A stretch of DNA of 64,000 nucleotides from Methanoregulaceae archaeon UBA467 (lineage in GTDB: Archaea > Halobacteriota > Methanomicrobia > Methanomicrobiales > Methanospirillaceae). The stretch's first letter is position 1. Every line of letters starts with the position of its first letter. Positions 26,035 to 35,444 of the stretch are shown here, in pieces. The stretch is from positions 62,001-126,000 of the forward strand of contig DASP01000016.1 of the NCBI GenBank assembly GCA_002503825.1, in the 5' to 3' direction. The position numbers and the translations under genes were made by a program. Below the pieces are notes generated by a model. The model searched no databases, was not told the origin of the DNA, and saw nothing but the letters and a program-made list of their open reading frames with translations.

Positions 26035-26393
26035 CAGAAACTCCCTCCGATCTCATTCGCCACCGCTTCAAGCGCGGTTACTGTCGGGGAAGCATCGGAT
26101 TTCCTTCCGGTTACTGCCACGATCAGCAGCTTTTCACCCGCTCCCATGACGACTATCGTATTGTCTCTGGAGAAGATGGTTACCATGTCAGGTGATGCGG
26201 CCTTGATGATGGTGGATGCAGACTCTGCTGAGGCGAAGAGTGTGGCATTCATGGCTGCAAACCATGGTTCGTTGAACTCTGTCTGCATCGATTTTCCAAG
26301 CATTATTCCATCACGGGAAATAAGGGCGCAGGCCGACACACCCTCAACTGCCGATATCTTTTCAATGAAGCCGTGAATTTTTTCTTTCAACAT
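26034..26393 (-). CDS. Roadblock/LC7 domain protein
   Basis: A 119-residue single-domain protein of the roadblock/LC7 (MglB-like) family, with the pattern VEGVSACALISRDGIMLGKS near the N-terminus and DNTIVVMGAGEKLLIVAVTG in the second half. Such proteins regulate small GTPases or form scaffolds; no GTPase gene is adjacent. It is co-transcribed with the response regulator that follows it with a 1 bp overlap, suggesting a shared signalling role. Confidence 0.85.
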   Translation of the reverse strand: MLKEKIHGFIEKISAVEGVSACALISRDGIMLGKSMQTEFNEPWFAAMNATLFASAESASTIIKAASPDMVTIFSRDNTIVVMGAGEKLLIVAVTGRKSDASPTVTALEAVANEIGGSF

Positions 26394-26624
26394 ATCAGTT
26401 CAACCATCCTCTGCTCAGGTATGATAAAGACATATGGAAATTACTCTCATTTCATATTTCTTATGTGTGTACGGGTAGTGGATGAAAGAGTATATAACAC
26501 CCCCTGTCATCGTTCCCGGGCCGGTCAGATGGTCCCTGTCCGGTACCCGGGCTCGTGCAGGTAAGAGTGCCATGAAATGCCAAAGAGAAGATACATAAGG
26601 AATATCGACGAATAAAATAAGAGC

Positions 26625-26698
26625 GGGGCCATAGGGTAGCCTGGCCATCCTAGGAGACTGGGGGTCTTCTGACCTGCGTTCAAATCGCAGTGGCCCCA
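26625..26698 (+). tRNA. tRNA-Pro (anticodon GGG)
   Basis: The acceptor stem GGGGCCA pairs with TGGCCCC and is followed by discriminator A. The anticodon arm is GGAGA-CTGGGGG-TCTTC with anticodon GGG, and the T arm CTGCG-TTCAAAT-CGCAG is perfect. CCA is not encoded. No intron is seen. An AT-rich promoter region (26575-26620) precedes it. Confidence 0.95.
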
Positions 26699-26729
26699 TT
26701 ATTCGTTTTTAAAAAGGAGAAACCGCCCC

Positions 26730-27584
26730 ATGAAACTTGATCACCGGTGTTTTGACTGTCTCCTCTCCCGCGTGGCACTGGAGTGCAGCCTGTGTGACGC
26801 CAGCCCCGAACTGACCCGGGAGACCGTTGCTTCGTGCAGGGAACTCCTTCTGGACCTGCGAAACAGGCCGCTCCTCCACCCCGAGATTGCCAGTGCGATC
26901 CACCGGAGGGCATATGAGGCACTCGGCAGTAAAGACCCGTTTGCCAGGTTAAAGAAGGAGGGGAACCAGGAGGCCCTCGGGGTCTGCAGGGCGGTCCGGC
27001 CCGGCCTGTCAACGTTTAAAGACTTTGTCCTGGCCAGCATTATTGGAAATACCTTCGATTACGGGGTAAGTTCGCATAATGTGACAGGAAATTTCATGGA
27101 ATTTTTCAGACAGGAATTTGCAGCAGGTTTAACTATCGATGATACTCCGCGTATCTTTGAAAAAATATCCCGCGTGGTCTATTTCACCGATAACTGCGGT
27201 GAGATCGTCTTCGACCGCCTGCTCCTGGAATTCCTGAAAAAGAGCGGGGCCAGGATTACACTCGCGGTGCGGGACGCCCCGATCCTGAATGATGCAACCA
27301 TGGCAGAGGTCAGGGAGTTTGGCCTCGACCGCTACGCAGATGATGTGACCACCACCGGCTGCGGGTCTGAACTGGGTGTGAGACTGGACTGTATGCCGCC
27401 CCTCCTCTCCGGTGCGATGGAGGACTGCACACTTGTCATCGCCAAGGGAATGGCGAATTACGAATCACTGTCAGAATATTCCGGGCTTCCCCCGGTGGCG
27501 TTTCTGATGTCGGTGAAATGCGAGCCGATCGCAGAAGAAGTCGGCGTCCCACGCGGCTCGAAGATTGCACTGTTGCGGGAATAG
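26730..27584 (+). CDS. DUF89 (ARMT1-like) damage-control phosphatase family protein
   Basis: A 284-residue member of archaeal DUF89 subfamily I, metal-dependent phosphatases thought to remove damaged or harmful phosphometabolites. It has the N-terminal cysteine pair CFDCLLSR, the metal-site motif TDNCGEIVFDRLLLE (about 152-166), and IAKGMANYESLSE near residue 238. Length is typical. It begins 31 bp after the tRNA-Pro gene and may be co-transcribed with it. Confidence 0.88.
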   Translation: MKLDHRCFDCLLSRVALECSLCDASPELTRETVASCRELLLDLRNRPLLHPEIASAIHRRAYEALGSKDPFARLKKEGNQEALGVCRAVRPGLSTFKDFVLASIIGNTFDYGVSSHNVTGNFMEFFRQEFAAGLTIDDTPRIFEKISRVVYFTDNCGEIVFDRLLLEFLKKSGARITLAVRDAPILNDATMAEVREFGLDRYADDVTTTGCGSELGVRLDCMPPLLSGAMEDCTLVIAKGMANYESLSEYSGLPPVAFLMSVKCEPIAEEVGVPRGSKIALLRE

Positions 27585-28327
27585 CGGGAAATTCCGGTAA
27601 CTGCAGGATTTCACGGCAGAGACCATTTCACACCGGCACCCCGCAATCCTGGCCTGATTCCAAAAACCCCGGATCATACTTTTCCCCGGGGCTGCTTCCG
27701 GACCACCGGATTTTTACCACGTGTTTCAATGGGATAGTGCTGAAATGAATGGATAGGTGCGGGAAACCCGGGATAATAAAAAAACGGGCCCTGCCGGAAC
27801 GCATCATGTTCCTACACTATTCCTGCTGAGGTAAATATCTGAGGAATTCAAATGACCGGAAATACATGAAATCCCGGTATACGCAGTCAGGGAATTATCC
27901 GGCAATGTTACAGCTGATAATGGAGAGACACGTCTGTCCTGCCGGATTATATCACGATCAGTTCTAATTTTGCTGCACTCATTCCATTGACACTCCGGCG
28001 GCTGATTATTGGTGTAAAAATTGAAAAAAACAAAAAAATGGGCTTTTTTGAAACCCTTCTCGTTCTCTCACTATTCGTCTTTCGCCGCACTCTGCTTCAG
28101 GACACTCCCGGGGCCGATGCCGGATGATCGTATGTGTGCGCCCCCATACTGCGACAGGGACCGTGGCTCAGGTTCTTATAAAAAATCATAAGACCCCGGT
28201 TAACCCTGCCCACAGGACATCCCGGGGGGTGGGGCAGGGAGGGGTGAAACCCCACCTGTCAGGAAAATAGATCAAACAGGGTATCGAATTTAAGCTTTTC
28301 AAAAAAACAAAAAAAAACTGATTATTT
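27585..28327. other. Gene-free stretch with a dispersed repeat
   Basis: 743 bases between the convergent DUF89 and YIP1 genes. No open frame shows a recognisable protein. The only clear structure is the dispersed G-quadruplex repeat at 28139-28273. Poly-A runs at 28023-28037 and 28303-28316 flank the middle and right parts; the right one, read on the minus strand, is a T-run that could terminate the YIP1 transcript. Confidence 0.6.
28139..28273 (+). repeat. Dispersed G-quadruplex repeat, copy C
   Basis: Third copy of the element. Its G-rich core at 28227-28243 is GGGTGGGGCAGGGAGGG, extended by extra G on both sides. The order TAACCCTGCC, ATCCC, core, ACCCCACCTGTC, then AATAGATC matches copy B, and the 60 bases before the core also align between B and C (GCGACAGGG, A-rich run, AAGACCCC). 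It lies about 550 bp downstream of DUF89 on the same strand and 55 bp beyond the YIP1 3' end on the opposite strand. Confidence 0.78.
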
Positions 28328-28933
28328 TTACATTACAGGATATGGTCCCTGTGAGACAATCGCCATTAAAAACGCTGCGGCAATGACGATCATCAGGACA
28401 AATGCAATAATGACTGCGAGAAGCACTGCGATGGCGGCCTTCTGCGTTGACATATCGTGGAGTTCCCGGACACCGATGACACCTAGAATAATCGACCAGA
28501 TCGCCCCGATCAACGACCCGACAAACGGTATCCAGCCAATCAGCATCGTGGGTGTGAGATTATAGAATACCGACTTCAGCGTCTCCCAGAACCCTTTTCT
28601 TCCACCCATGAGATAGACAAAGATATGGAGCCATATCCCGAAAAGAAAGGCGAATATGAGGGACATCGCGAGCAATATGAATATCATCAGGAAGACGAAG
28701 AAGACATCAAGTACGGCGGTCTGTGTCGGGTCTGCAAACGGGAAAAAAGAAAGGAACGGGTGCGTTACCGTCACCCGCAGCACGATCATGATTCCCATCA
28801 GGACGGCATAAATCGCGCTGATGGCAAAGAAGTACTTTATGGTTTCCACGGGTGATTCATCCCTGACACCCCTGAAGGACGTGACGGGGTCAAAAAGGAA
28901 GCCCTTGATCTTTTCCAGAATTGAACTGGTCAT
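28328..28933 (-). CDS. YIP1 family membrane protein
   Basis: A 201-residue membrane protein with five predicted helices of the Yip1 type. The N-terminal FLFDPVTSFRGVRDE (DP-x-x-x-F motif near the start) precedes the first helix, and LTPTMLIGWIPFVGSLIGAI is the typical fourth-helix region. In prokaryotes the role is unknown. It is monocistronic. Confidence 0.85.
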   Translation of the reverse strand: MTSSILEKIKGFLFDPVTSFRGVRDESPVETIKYFFAISAIYAVLMGIMIVLRVTVTHPFLSFFPFADPTQTAVLDVFFVFLMIFILLAMSLIFAFLFGIWLHIFVYLMGGRKGFWETLKSVFYNLTPTMLIGWIPFVGSLIGAIWSIILGVIGVRELHDMSTQKAAIAVLLAVIIAFVLMIVIAAAFLMAIVSQGPYPVM

Positions 28934-29095
28934 ACCAATCTCTTCACTTCCTGACTAAAAATAATTAGCGAATTCGTGCGGTGCGGAGCGCATGACGACC
29001 GGGCCTGACGGCCAGGCAACTTTTCCGTTCATGCATGATCCCGGGTTTTTTTTGTTCCAGAGTATTTTTCAATAGCTTCATCCAAACCATTGCAC

Positions 29096-29572
29096 ATGGT
29101 CGAGCTTCTCGGTCTTTCGTTTGGGTGGCTCCTTATCGTGTTTGGGGTGGTGCTCCTGATAATCGAGACCCTCAACCCCGGCTTTTTCATAGCAGTGCCC
29201 GGGACGGTGATGATCATCCTCGGCATACTGCTGGTCATCGGGGTCGATGTCTTTAACAGCCCGTACGGGGTCGTCGTCGGTGTGGCTATCGCCATTATCG
29301 CATCGATCGTCACTATCCTGATATACCGGCGGATTAACCCGGGTGACCAGTCCCCGACAACCATCAGCCGTGACTCGCTGATCGGGCGGGAGGGGCCGGT
29401 TATAAAAAAAGTCGTTCCGGGTTCTATCGCAGGAAAAGTTCTCATTGCAGGGCAGGAATGGAGTGCCCGGAGTGAAGAAGGCGATATCCCGCAGGGAAAG
29501 ACCGTCAGGGTCGTCCGGTCCGAAGGGGTCCATATCGTCGTTATCGAGGTGAAACAGGATGGCAGTATTTGA
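29096..29572 (+). CDS. NfeD family membrane protein (short form)
   Basis: A 158-residue protein with three to four N-terminal membrane helices (about 5-80) and a C-terminal OB-fold domain (about 95-158: LIGREGPVIKKVVPG and GKVLIAGQEWSARS). It lacks the ClpP-like protease domain of the long form. I use ATG 29096; a TTG two codons earlier is less likely. It overlaps the SPFH gene by 14 bp. NfeD and SPFH partners form membrane scaffold complexes in many prokaryotes. Confidence 0.92.
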   Translation: MVELLGLSFGWLLIVFGVVLLIIETLNPGFFIAVPGTVMIILGILLVIGVDVFNSPYGVVVGVAIAIIASIVTILIYRRINPGDQSPTTISRDSLIGREGPVIKKVVPGSIAGKVLIAGQEWSARSEEGDIPQGKTVRVVRSEGVHIVVIEVKQDGSI

Positions 29573-30680
29573 GACGCTTATAACAATATTTCTGATTCTT
29601 GCAATTGTGATTATCTTTGCCCGCGGGGTGGTCATTATCCAGCCATACGAGCAGGGCCTCCAGATCAGGCTGGGGCGCTACCTCGGGCGGATGAACCCCG
29701 GGTTCCGGTGGGTCATCCCGCTGATCACGAACGTTGTGAAACTGGACTTAAGGACGTACGTGATGGATGTCCCGTCACAGGAAGTGATTACCAAGGATAA
29801 TTCTCCCACAAATGTCGATGCTATCGTATACATCCGGGTCATCGACCCTGAAAAAGCATTTTTCGAAGTCTCCAATTACCGCATGGCAACCGTCGCACTT
29901 GCCCAGACCAGCCTGAGGGGTATCATCGGCGACATGGAACTCGATGAAGTGCTCTATAACCGTGATGTCATCAACACCAAGCTCCGGGATATACTGGACA
30001 GGGAGACCGACCAGTGGGGTGTCAAGGTCGAACGGGTCGAGATAAAGGAAGTCGACCCGGTCGGGGCGGTCAAGCAGGCCATGACCGAACAGACTGCTGC
30101 GGAGAGGGCCCGAAGGGCTGCAATTCTCAGGGCCGATGGTGAAAAGCGGTCTGCCATCCTGAAGGCCGAAGGAACAAAGAGGAGCATGATACTCGAGGCC
30201 GAAGGTGACCGTCAGAGCAAGGTGCTCAGGTCCGAAGGGGAACGGATATCCCGGATACTGATGGCGCAGGGTGAGGCACAGTCACTCCGTATCATCTCTG
30301 TCGGTTCGCAGCCGCTTGACAAGCGGGCAATCACGGTCCTTTCCCTCGACGCGTTAAAACAGATGGCAAACGGGCAGGCGACAAAGATCATCTTCCCGTT
30401 CGAGATCTCATCGCTGATGAAACAGGCGGCACGGTTCATAGGTGCCACGGAGGAGATGCCGGGCGAACCACTCCCGTCGAACATGCCCGGAAACGAAATT
30501 CTCGGCCCAATCCCTACCATGGACGAGGTACGGGAAATATTAAAGGAGATGGACAAGACGATCCGGACCGAGATCGGGGTCGACGAGCTCAAGGATATCG
30601 GTAAGACCCATAAAAAGACAGGATCGGATTTAATTGAAGACCTTGAGGGTATTGTCGGTGAAACCGAAGAGAACCGGTAA
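29559..30680 (+). CDS. SPFH/band 7 (stomatin-like) membrane protein
   Basis: A 373-residue protein with one N-terminal membrane helix (about 5-27), the band 7 domain (about 28-190, with PYEQGLQIRLGRYLGRMNPG and DVPSQEVITKDN), and a charged coiled-coil with alanine/glutamate repeats (about 180-255). The C-terminal tail (300-373) is acidic. It is translationally coupled to NfeD, forming the standard NfeD-stomatin pair. It probably organises membrane domains or modulates membrane proteases. Confidence 0.93.
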   Translation: MAVFETLITIFLILAIVIIFARGVVIIQPYEQGLQIRLGRYLGRMNPGFRWVIPLITNVVKLDLRTYVMDVPSQEVITKDNSPTNVDAIVYIRVIDPEKAFFEVSNYRMATVALAQTSLRGIIGDMELDEVLYNRDVINTKLRDILDRETDQWGVKVERVEIKEVDPVGAVKQAMTEQTAAERARRAAILRADGEKRSAILKAEGTKRSMILEAEGDRQSKVLRSEGERISRILMAQGEAQSLRIISVGSQPLDKRAITVLSLDALKQMANGQATKIIFPFEISSLMKQAARFIGATEEMPGEPLPSNMPGNEILGPIPTMDEVREILKEMDKTIRTEIGVDELKDIGKTHKKTGSDLIEDLEGIVGETEENR

Positions 30681-31033
30681 ACCGGCTCCCTAATTTTTTT
30701 TTAACAGAGTTAATCAGGCACATCTTTTCTGCCTGAACCTGTGCCGCCCTGCCTGGCATCATGCATGTTTTTTTCCTCATCGCAGTTGTACAGAGCCTGC
30801 AACGAGGATATTCTTCCCATACTCCTGCACCATTGACTTTATCATCGCAACAGGCCGGGTGCTGCCGGTGATAACAGGGGGATTCTGCCTGGTATGATAC
30901 CGGAATCGATCCGCCACCCGTCAATCGCGGGATGGTTTGAAAGAAGGGTATCACACCGGCTCGCCGTTCCTGTCCGGGTGAATAAAAAAACGTCTGAAAT
31001 TTTTTTTTTGGTGAATCGGGCGCTCAGATTTCT
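30681..31033. other. Gene-free stretch with T-runs
   Basis: 353 bases between the SPFH gene (+) and the small leftward gene at 31034. A run of nine T at 30694-30702 soon after the SPFH stop is a likely oligo-U terminator, and a second T-run lies near 31000-31009. No gene or clear secondary structure was found. Confidence 0.5.
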
Positions 31034-31222
31034 TCAGATTTTCTCAATAGTGACCCTGACCCGGTCACCTGCCTTGATCCCGTGTCCCCTGGGGACATCG
31101 ATGTTAAACCAGAGGCATCCCGGATCGTCCTGCGTATTGTCCTGTGACATCAGGCAGTCCTTGTGCTCATTGATAGTCGCAACGAACTCGACACCGGTCT
31201 CAATCTCTGCAATTTTTTGCAT
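31034..31222 (-). CDS. Small TRAM/OB-like protein
   Basis: A 62-residue protein, MQKIAEIETGVEFVATINEH at the N-terminus and GIKAGDRVRVTIEKI at the C-terminus. The ending resembles the last strands of small TRAM or OB-fold RNA-binding proteins of methanogens, but the middle (CLMSQDNTQDDPGCLWF) is unlike them. Two cysteines are present. It lies 27 bp after the wHTH protein gene and is probably co-transcribed. The assignment is tentative. Confidence 0.55.
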   Translation of the reverse strand: MQKIAEIETGVEFVATINEHKDCLMSQDNTQDDPGCLWFNIDVPRGHGIKAGDRVRVTIEKI

Positions 31223-31249
31223 ACAAAAAATAGTTACGGGATATTAAAT

Positions 31250-31501
31250 TTATACCGGCCTTGACGTTACCATCCAGGTCGTGCTGTTCGAGTAACTCCA
31301 TTTGATAATGGCGAGCTCCTGACAGATTTCAGAGAGGATCGCCATATTCGTACCCACCTCTTTCGGGGAGAGCCCCAGTTCCTTTGCAATATACTTCGAC
31401 TTGAAGTAGTGCTTGCCTTTTTCCAGACCGGAGTTGAGGTACTGGATTATCATGTGCTGGGTATCGTTGTATTTTTCACGGATTTTTCGTGTTGCCTTCA
31501 T
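31250..31501 (-). CDS. Small winged-helix protein (DUF7123-like)
   Basis: An 83-residue protein with the pattern YFKSKYIAKELGLSPKEVG, then AIIKWSYSNSTTWMV. It resembles a family of small archaeal winged-helix proteins (DUF7123 in haloarchaea) that probably bind DNA. The second helix KEVGTNMAILSEI would be the recognition helix. An AT-rich promoter region with TATA-like sequence (31530-31620) precedes it on the right. It leads a two-gene leftward unit. Confidence 0.7.
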   Translation of the reverse strand: MKATRKIREKYNDTQHMIIQYLNSGLEKGKHYFKSKYIAKELGLSPKEVGTNMAILSEICQELAIIKWSYSNSTTWMVTSRPV

Positions 31502-31711
31502 ATGCTCACCTCAGCAATTGAGATCTGTTATTTATGAGCCTCTATAAATAAATAACTATTCTTTCTGGACAGCAGAAAGGTATTATATAGGGACAATTGT
31601 GAAAAAAACTTAAAATTTTGATTTTTCACCTGCACTAACCCCAGGGAAACATAGTGCACCTGTGCGCGGTCTGCGGCACAGGGCACCGCTCCCGATCTGC
31701 TTCACCGTGTA

Positions 31712-33553
31712 TCAGGGCCCGACGGCATCGCGTGATATCTTTTTAATGAGGCCTTCGAGGACTTCCTCACGCATGCCCTCCACGAACTTGATGCTGCCGA
31801 CGACAAGGTGGCCTCCGCCGCTGATACCGCCACCGGGTATCTCGTCCCTTAATTCACGTACCATCTTGGGGATATTCATCAGGACGCCACGGGAGCGGAG
31901 CACCGCGAAGTCCGGGCCGAACCCGATGGTTACCACCGGCGAGCCGGCATGCTGTTTGCACAGGCGGTCATGCACCTCTCCTGACGTCTTTCCGGGGGGC
32001 GGGAAGGTAAACTTGTGCGCATGGATCTCGACGTCGAGGAGGAAGAGCTCTGCGCCGTTTGGCAGTGTCTGGTGTCGTACGTGCGGCATCGACGCACTCA
32101 TCTGGTCTGCGATTGCTGCATTTGCCCCCTCGACAAGGAGTGCGACGAGGCGCTGGTGACGGTCCGGGTTCCCGGTGAGGTCGAGCACGTCCTTGGTCAG
32201 CTCCCGCCCGTCGTTGAAACGGAGCCAGAACTGCTGGTAATCGAGGGCAAGTGCGATATCCTTGCAGTGGTCCTCGCTGTAGGTCGCTTTGACAAGGTCA
32301 AGGAACTGTGCCCGTTCCGGTGCCTCGCTCCTGTCACCGACCCCGGCAACCGCCGGCAGGTGCCGGATCAGGTTCTCGACCGACGGGTTGATCAGGCGGG
32401 CGATCTCGGTCCCGAGCATCCCGGCAGTGATACCGAAGTCCCCGCCGACATGGTACGGGTTGACATGGCCCGCAAGATACTGGTCGACGATCTCGTCAGG
32501 GTGGTGGTGGTCGACGACCACGATCGGTATCCCATAGACCTGGGCCATCTTTAAGGAAGGTAAGTCCTCCTCGGTCGAGCCGTTGTCGGTCAGGAGCACG
32601 AGCGGCAGCTTCTGGCCAAACCTGGCATGGTCCTTTAATGCGAAATCAAGGTCACGGGTGATGTCCTCGATCTCGTAGAAGGGTGCCTTTGACGGGGCCC
32701 GCTTGAAGAGGTAATACTCTCCGTCAAAGTCCCCGCCTGATTCCCGGATTAATGCGGTGACCGCCTGCTCGATTGCAACCGCAGAGCAGATCCCGTCGGC
32801 ATCGGCATGATGGCGGAGGAGGATTGGCTGCGAGGTAAATACTGCCTTCCTGATGATTTTTGCGATATTCCTCATTCCGGGCCTGAGTTTTTCCATGACC
32901 TCGCTCGGAACGAGCAGCGGGATCTCGGGCGGTTCGGCACGCTGGTCGAGCGCCAGTTCGATCCGTTCCCGCACGGCCTCCGCTTCGTCGCCCGTGAGGA
33001 GCGAGAGCGAGCTCACCTCGATCTGGAGCTGGTTGTTGCGGAGCATTACCTCGCCGACTATCCTGACGAGATCGCCAAGCTCAGCCTCGGGGTATGCACG
33101 GACTCCTGCCTCGACAAAGGCGGCCGCGTTTTCCGTTCCCGACTCGTCGACGAGGGTAAAGATGGTCGGGCCGCTGGTCTGCTTGATCTGGGCTATCTCG
33201 CCCTCGATCCGCACCGTCCTTCCGACCTTGGTGCCGAGTTCCGAGAGCCGGACCGCGGTTGATTTCTTCTCCACCATCTCAACGGTATAGACCGGGATCG
33301 TCGCTTCTTCGAGGTCGATATTTCCGTTGCCCCGTATTGTCAGGACCTTTACAAGGATCGACTCCCGTTCCTTGTGATCGGTCTTCACGTTGCTCTTGTG
33401 GACGAGACCCTTGATCCTGTCATTTAACTGGACAAAGGTACCGAAATTTGCAAACCCCTGGACCCGTCCGATGTATGTTTTTCCTTCCTCAACGTCACCG
33501 AGGTCACATGTGGCCCCCAGACGAAATACCTTCATATCATGTTCTTTTTCCAT
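31712..33553 (-). CDS. RecJ-like DHH phosphoesterase with S1 and OB domains
   Basis: A 613-residue single-strand nuclease or phosphoesterase of the archaeal RecJ-like type. Domain order: S1 RNA-binding domain (about 18-75, GKTYIGRVQGFANFGTFVQL), OB-fold (about 95-190), DHH domain with RHHADADGICSA (about 248-259) and VVVDHHHPDEI (about 345), then DHHA1 with GGGISGGGHLVVG near 580. All metal ligands of the DHH motif are present. The extra S1 and OB domains suggest a DNA or RNA repair role. An alternative start is Met7. Confidence 0.9.
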   Translation of the reverse strand: MEKEHDMKVFRLGATCDLGDVEEGKTYIGRVQGFANFGTFVQLNDRIKGLVHKSNVKTDHKERESILVKVLTIRGNGNIDLEEATIPVYTVEMVEKKSTAVRLSELGTKVGRTVRIEGEIAQIKQTSGPTIFTLVDESGTENAAAFVEAGVRAYPEAELGDLVRIVGEVMLRNNQLQIEVSSLSLLTGDEAEAVRERIELALDQRAEPPEIPLLVPSEVMEKLRPGMRNIAKIIRKAVFTSQPILLRHHADADGICSAVAIEQAVTALIRESGGDFDGEYYLFKRAPSKAPFYEIEDITRDLDFALKDHARFGQKLPLVLLTDNGSTEEDLPSLKMAQVYGIPIVVVDHHHPDEIVDQYLAGHVNPYHVGGDFGITAGMLGTEIARLINPSVENLIRHLPAVAGVGDRSEAPERAQFLDLVKATYSEDHCKDIALALDYQQFWLRFNDGRELTKDVLDLTGNPDRHQRLVALLVEGANAAIADQMSASMPHVRHQTLPNGAELFLLDVEIHAHKFTFPPPGKTSGEVHDRLCKQHAGSPVVTIGFGPDFAVLRSRGVLMNIPKMVRELRDEIPGGGISGGGHLVVGSIKFVEGMREEVLEGLIKKISRDAVGP

Positions 33554-33711
33554 GCCTTCACCACGTTATTCGTATACACGTATTGTTCTGATTCACGTTC
33601 GCGTAGATATATTCTCATTCGTTACCGGGGTTTATCATGGTAATGGAATCTTACCACGGTCACATGGGCAACGATTGCCTGTTTTGATACCTTCGTTCAA
33701 AGATGTTCATC

Positions 33712-34686
33712 TCAGGCTGACCCCGGCTTTTCCTCCTCGCCGTCCCGGAACGGGATCTCGATCATGTCGAGGTCCGACGGTGCAATCACCTGTCCCCCGA
33801 ATTTCTTTGAGGCGTCCCTGATATGGCCTCCCGTGCCTGTATAGCGTGAACTGATATGCACAAGCGCGAGGATGCGTGCATTTAGTCCCTGTGCAACTTC
33901 ACCTGCTTCGCCGGCGGTTGAATGGTAGACTTCACGCGCCCGCTCCAGTTCCTGGTCGTCATAGGTGGCGTCATGGATGAAAAGATCGGCATCGCCTGCA
34001 TATTCAGAAATACTCCGGTGAAGCGGCCGCGTATCCCCGGTATACACAATTTTCCTGCCCGGGCGGGAGATGCCCATCACGTCGGCCGGGCTGACATGCA
34101 CCTCTGTCCCGTCCCTGACGATGCAGACCGGCTCTCCTCTCTGCAGCCGCCCGAAGAGGGGTCCCGGCGGGACACCGAGCTCGACTGCCCGTGGCCGGTT
34201 GAAGCGTCCGGGGCGGGGATCTTCTGACAGGACATACCCGACTCCGGCCATGCCGTGGTCTGTGGCAAATGCAGACACCGAGTACCCGTTGAACCTGATG
34301 ACCGATCCGTGCTTCATCTCGATCGAATGCAGGGGGAACTTGACATTGAAACGGCAGAGGTGCCGTATCCCTGATATGCAGTCGTGCACCCAGTCAGGAC
34401 CGTAAACGGTGAGGGGGTCCTTTCGTCCCATGAACGAGAGGGTCTGGATAAGTCCGATGATGCCGAGGAAATGGTCGGCGTGCCAGTGGGTAATGAAAAC
34501 TGCATCGACTAAAAACCCGGTCCGTGCACGCATCATCTGCTGCTGGGCACCTTCCCCGCAGTCAAAGAGGAGCGTATCGGCCCCGCGCTTGACCATGATG
34601 CAGGGAGGGTTTCTCATCGGGGTCGGAAGCGCACCTGCGGTGCCGAGAAAATAGACATGAAGTGTCTCGCCGCTTATAAGAACCAC
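33712..34686 (-). CDS. rnz: Ribonuclease Z (tRNA 3'-processing endonuclease)
   Basis: A 324-residue metallo-beta-lactamase-fold nuclease that removes 3' trailers from tRNA precursors. This matters here because the tRNA genes lack encoded CCA. The zinc motif THWHADH (H67, H69, D71, H72) is present, with LGTAGALPTP near the start, then ATDHGMAGVGY, YTGDTRP and HDATY. Length is typical. It overlaps the upstream TIM-barrel gene by 13 bp. Confidence 0.95.
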   Translation of the reverse strand: MVLISGETLHVYFLGTAGALPTPMRNPPCIMVKRGADTLLFDCGEGAQQQMMRARTGFLVDAVFITHWHADHFLGIIGLIQTLSFMGRKDPLTVYGPDWVHDCISGIRHLCRFNVKFPLHSIEMKHGSVIRFNGYSVSAFATDHGMAGVGYVLSEDPRPGRFNRPRAVELGVPPGPLFGRLQRGEPVCIVRDGTEVHVSPADVMGISRPGRKIVYTGDTRPLHRSISEYAGDADLFIHDATYDDQELERAREVYHSTAGEAGEVAQGLNARILALVHISSRYTGTGGHIRDASKKFGGQVIAPSDLDMIEIPFRDGEEEKPGSA

Positions 34687-35444
34687 CCCGAAACAACGGC
34701 AATACTCTTTTTCCCCTCTTCAAGGGACCTGCCTTCGACAACGATAATCCCGCGATAATCGCGGGCGATGCATGGTCCGACCACGTTCCACGGGATCGTC
34801 CCTTCAGAAACGGCAAGGTGCTCATCCGATTCACCGTGATTGTCATGTACATGAAGATGTGACGCGACCTTAAGGTACGGTAAAAAGTCCCTGACCGCTC
34901 CGACCGTGTGGGCATGGCCTATATCGATGGTCATCCCTGTCCCTTCGATCCCGTCGATCATCCCTGACAGTTCTTCAGGTCGCCTGCAGAGGAATTCCTT
35001 TATGCCTATCATATTCTCAAGGCATGCCAGCACCCCGTGCTCGACCGCACACTGCCCGATCTCGCGGAGTGCGGTTTTCTGCTGTTCCCATGCCCTGTCT
35101 GGCATCATCTTTCCGACAGGTGAGAGATAGCCCGGGTGAATGGTCACCCGGTCGGTCCACACTGACGCCTGCCTGATGCACGTGCACACCTGTCTGACCG
35201 ATTCGCGCCAGATCGGGTAATTAAGGGTCGCCAGGTTCAGGTCCCCGTAGGGCGCATGAACACTGACCTTCAGGTTCGTGCTCTGCAGCACCTCGTCGAT
35301 CCGCTTTACGTGTGCCGGATTGTCAAGACGGTAATTCCCGTCCGCCACGATCTCCCACCCCTGGTACCCCGCATCCCCGATACCAAAGACCCATTCGATC
35401 GAATCCCAGACCTTGGACGACGATGAGAAATAGCAGGGGTTCAT
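34674..35444 (-). CDS. Sugar phosphate isomerase/epimerase-like TIM-barrel protein
   Basis: A 256-residue AP endonuclease 2/xylose isomerase-like barrel. Metal-ligand-like residues occur in SVHAPYGDLNLA, IHPGYLSP, CLENMIG, MTIDIGHAHT and HLHVHDNHGESDEHL. The substrate is unknown; methanogen homologues are often annotated only as barrel proteins. It overlaps rnz by 13 bp and the UPF0200 gene by 4 bp, so it is co-transcribed with both. Confidence 0.85.
   Translation of the reverse strand: MNPCYFSSSSKVWDSIEWVFGIGDAGYQGWEIVADGNYRLDNPAHVKRIDEVLQSTNLKVSVHAPYGDLNLATLNYPIWRESVRQVCTCIRQASVWTDRVTIHPGYLSPVGKMMPDRAWEQQKTALREIGQCAVEHGVLACLENMIGIKEFLCRRPEELSGMIDGIEGTGMTIDIGHAHTVGAVRDFLPYLKVASHLHVHDNHGESDEHLAVSEGTIPWNVVGPCIARDYRGIIVVEGRSLEEGKKSIAVVSGWFL

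Noticed and set aside
34077..34268. Short frames inside the rnz locus on the other strand
   Set aside because: Shadows of a well-supported conserved gene.
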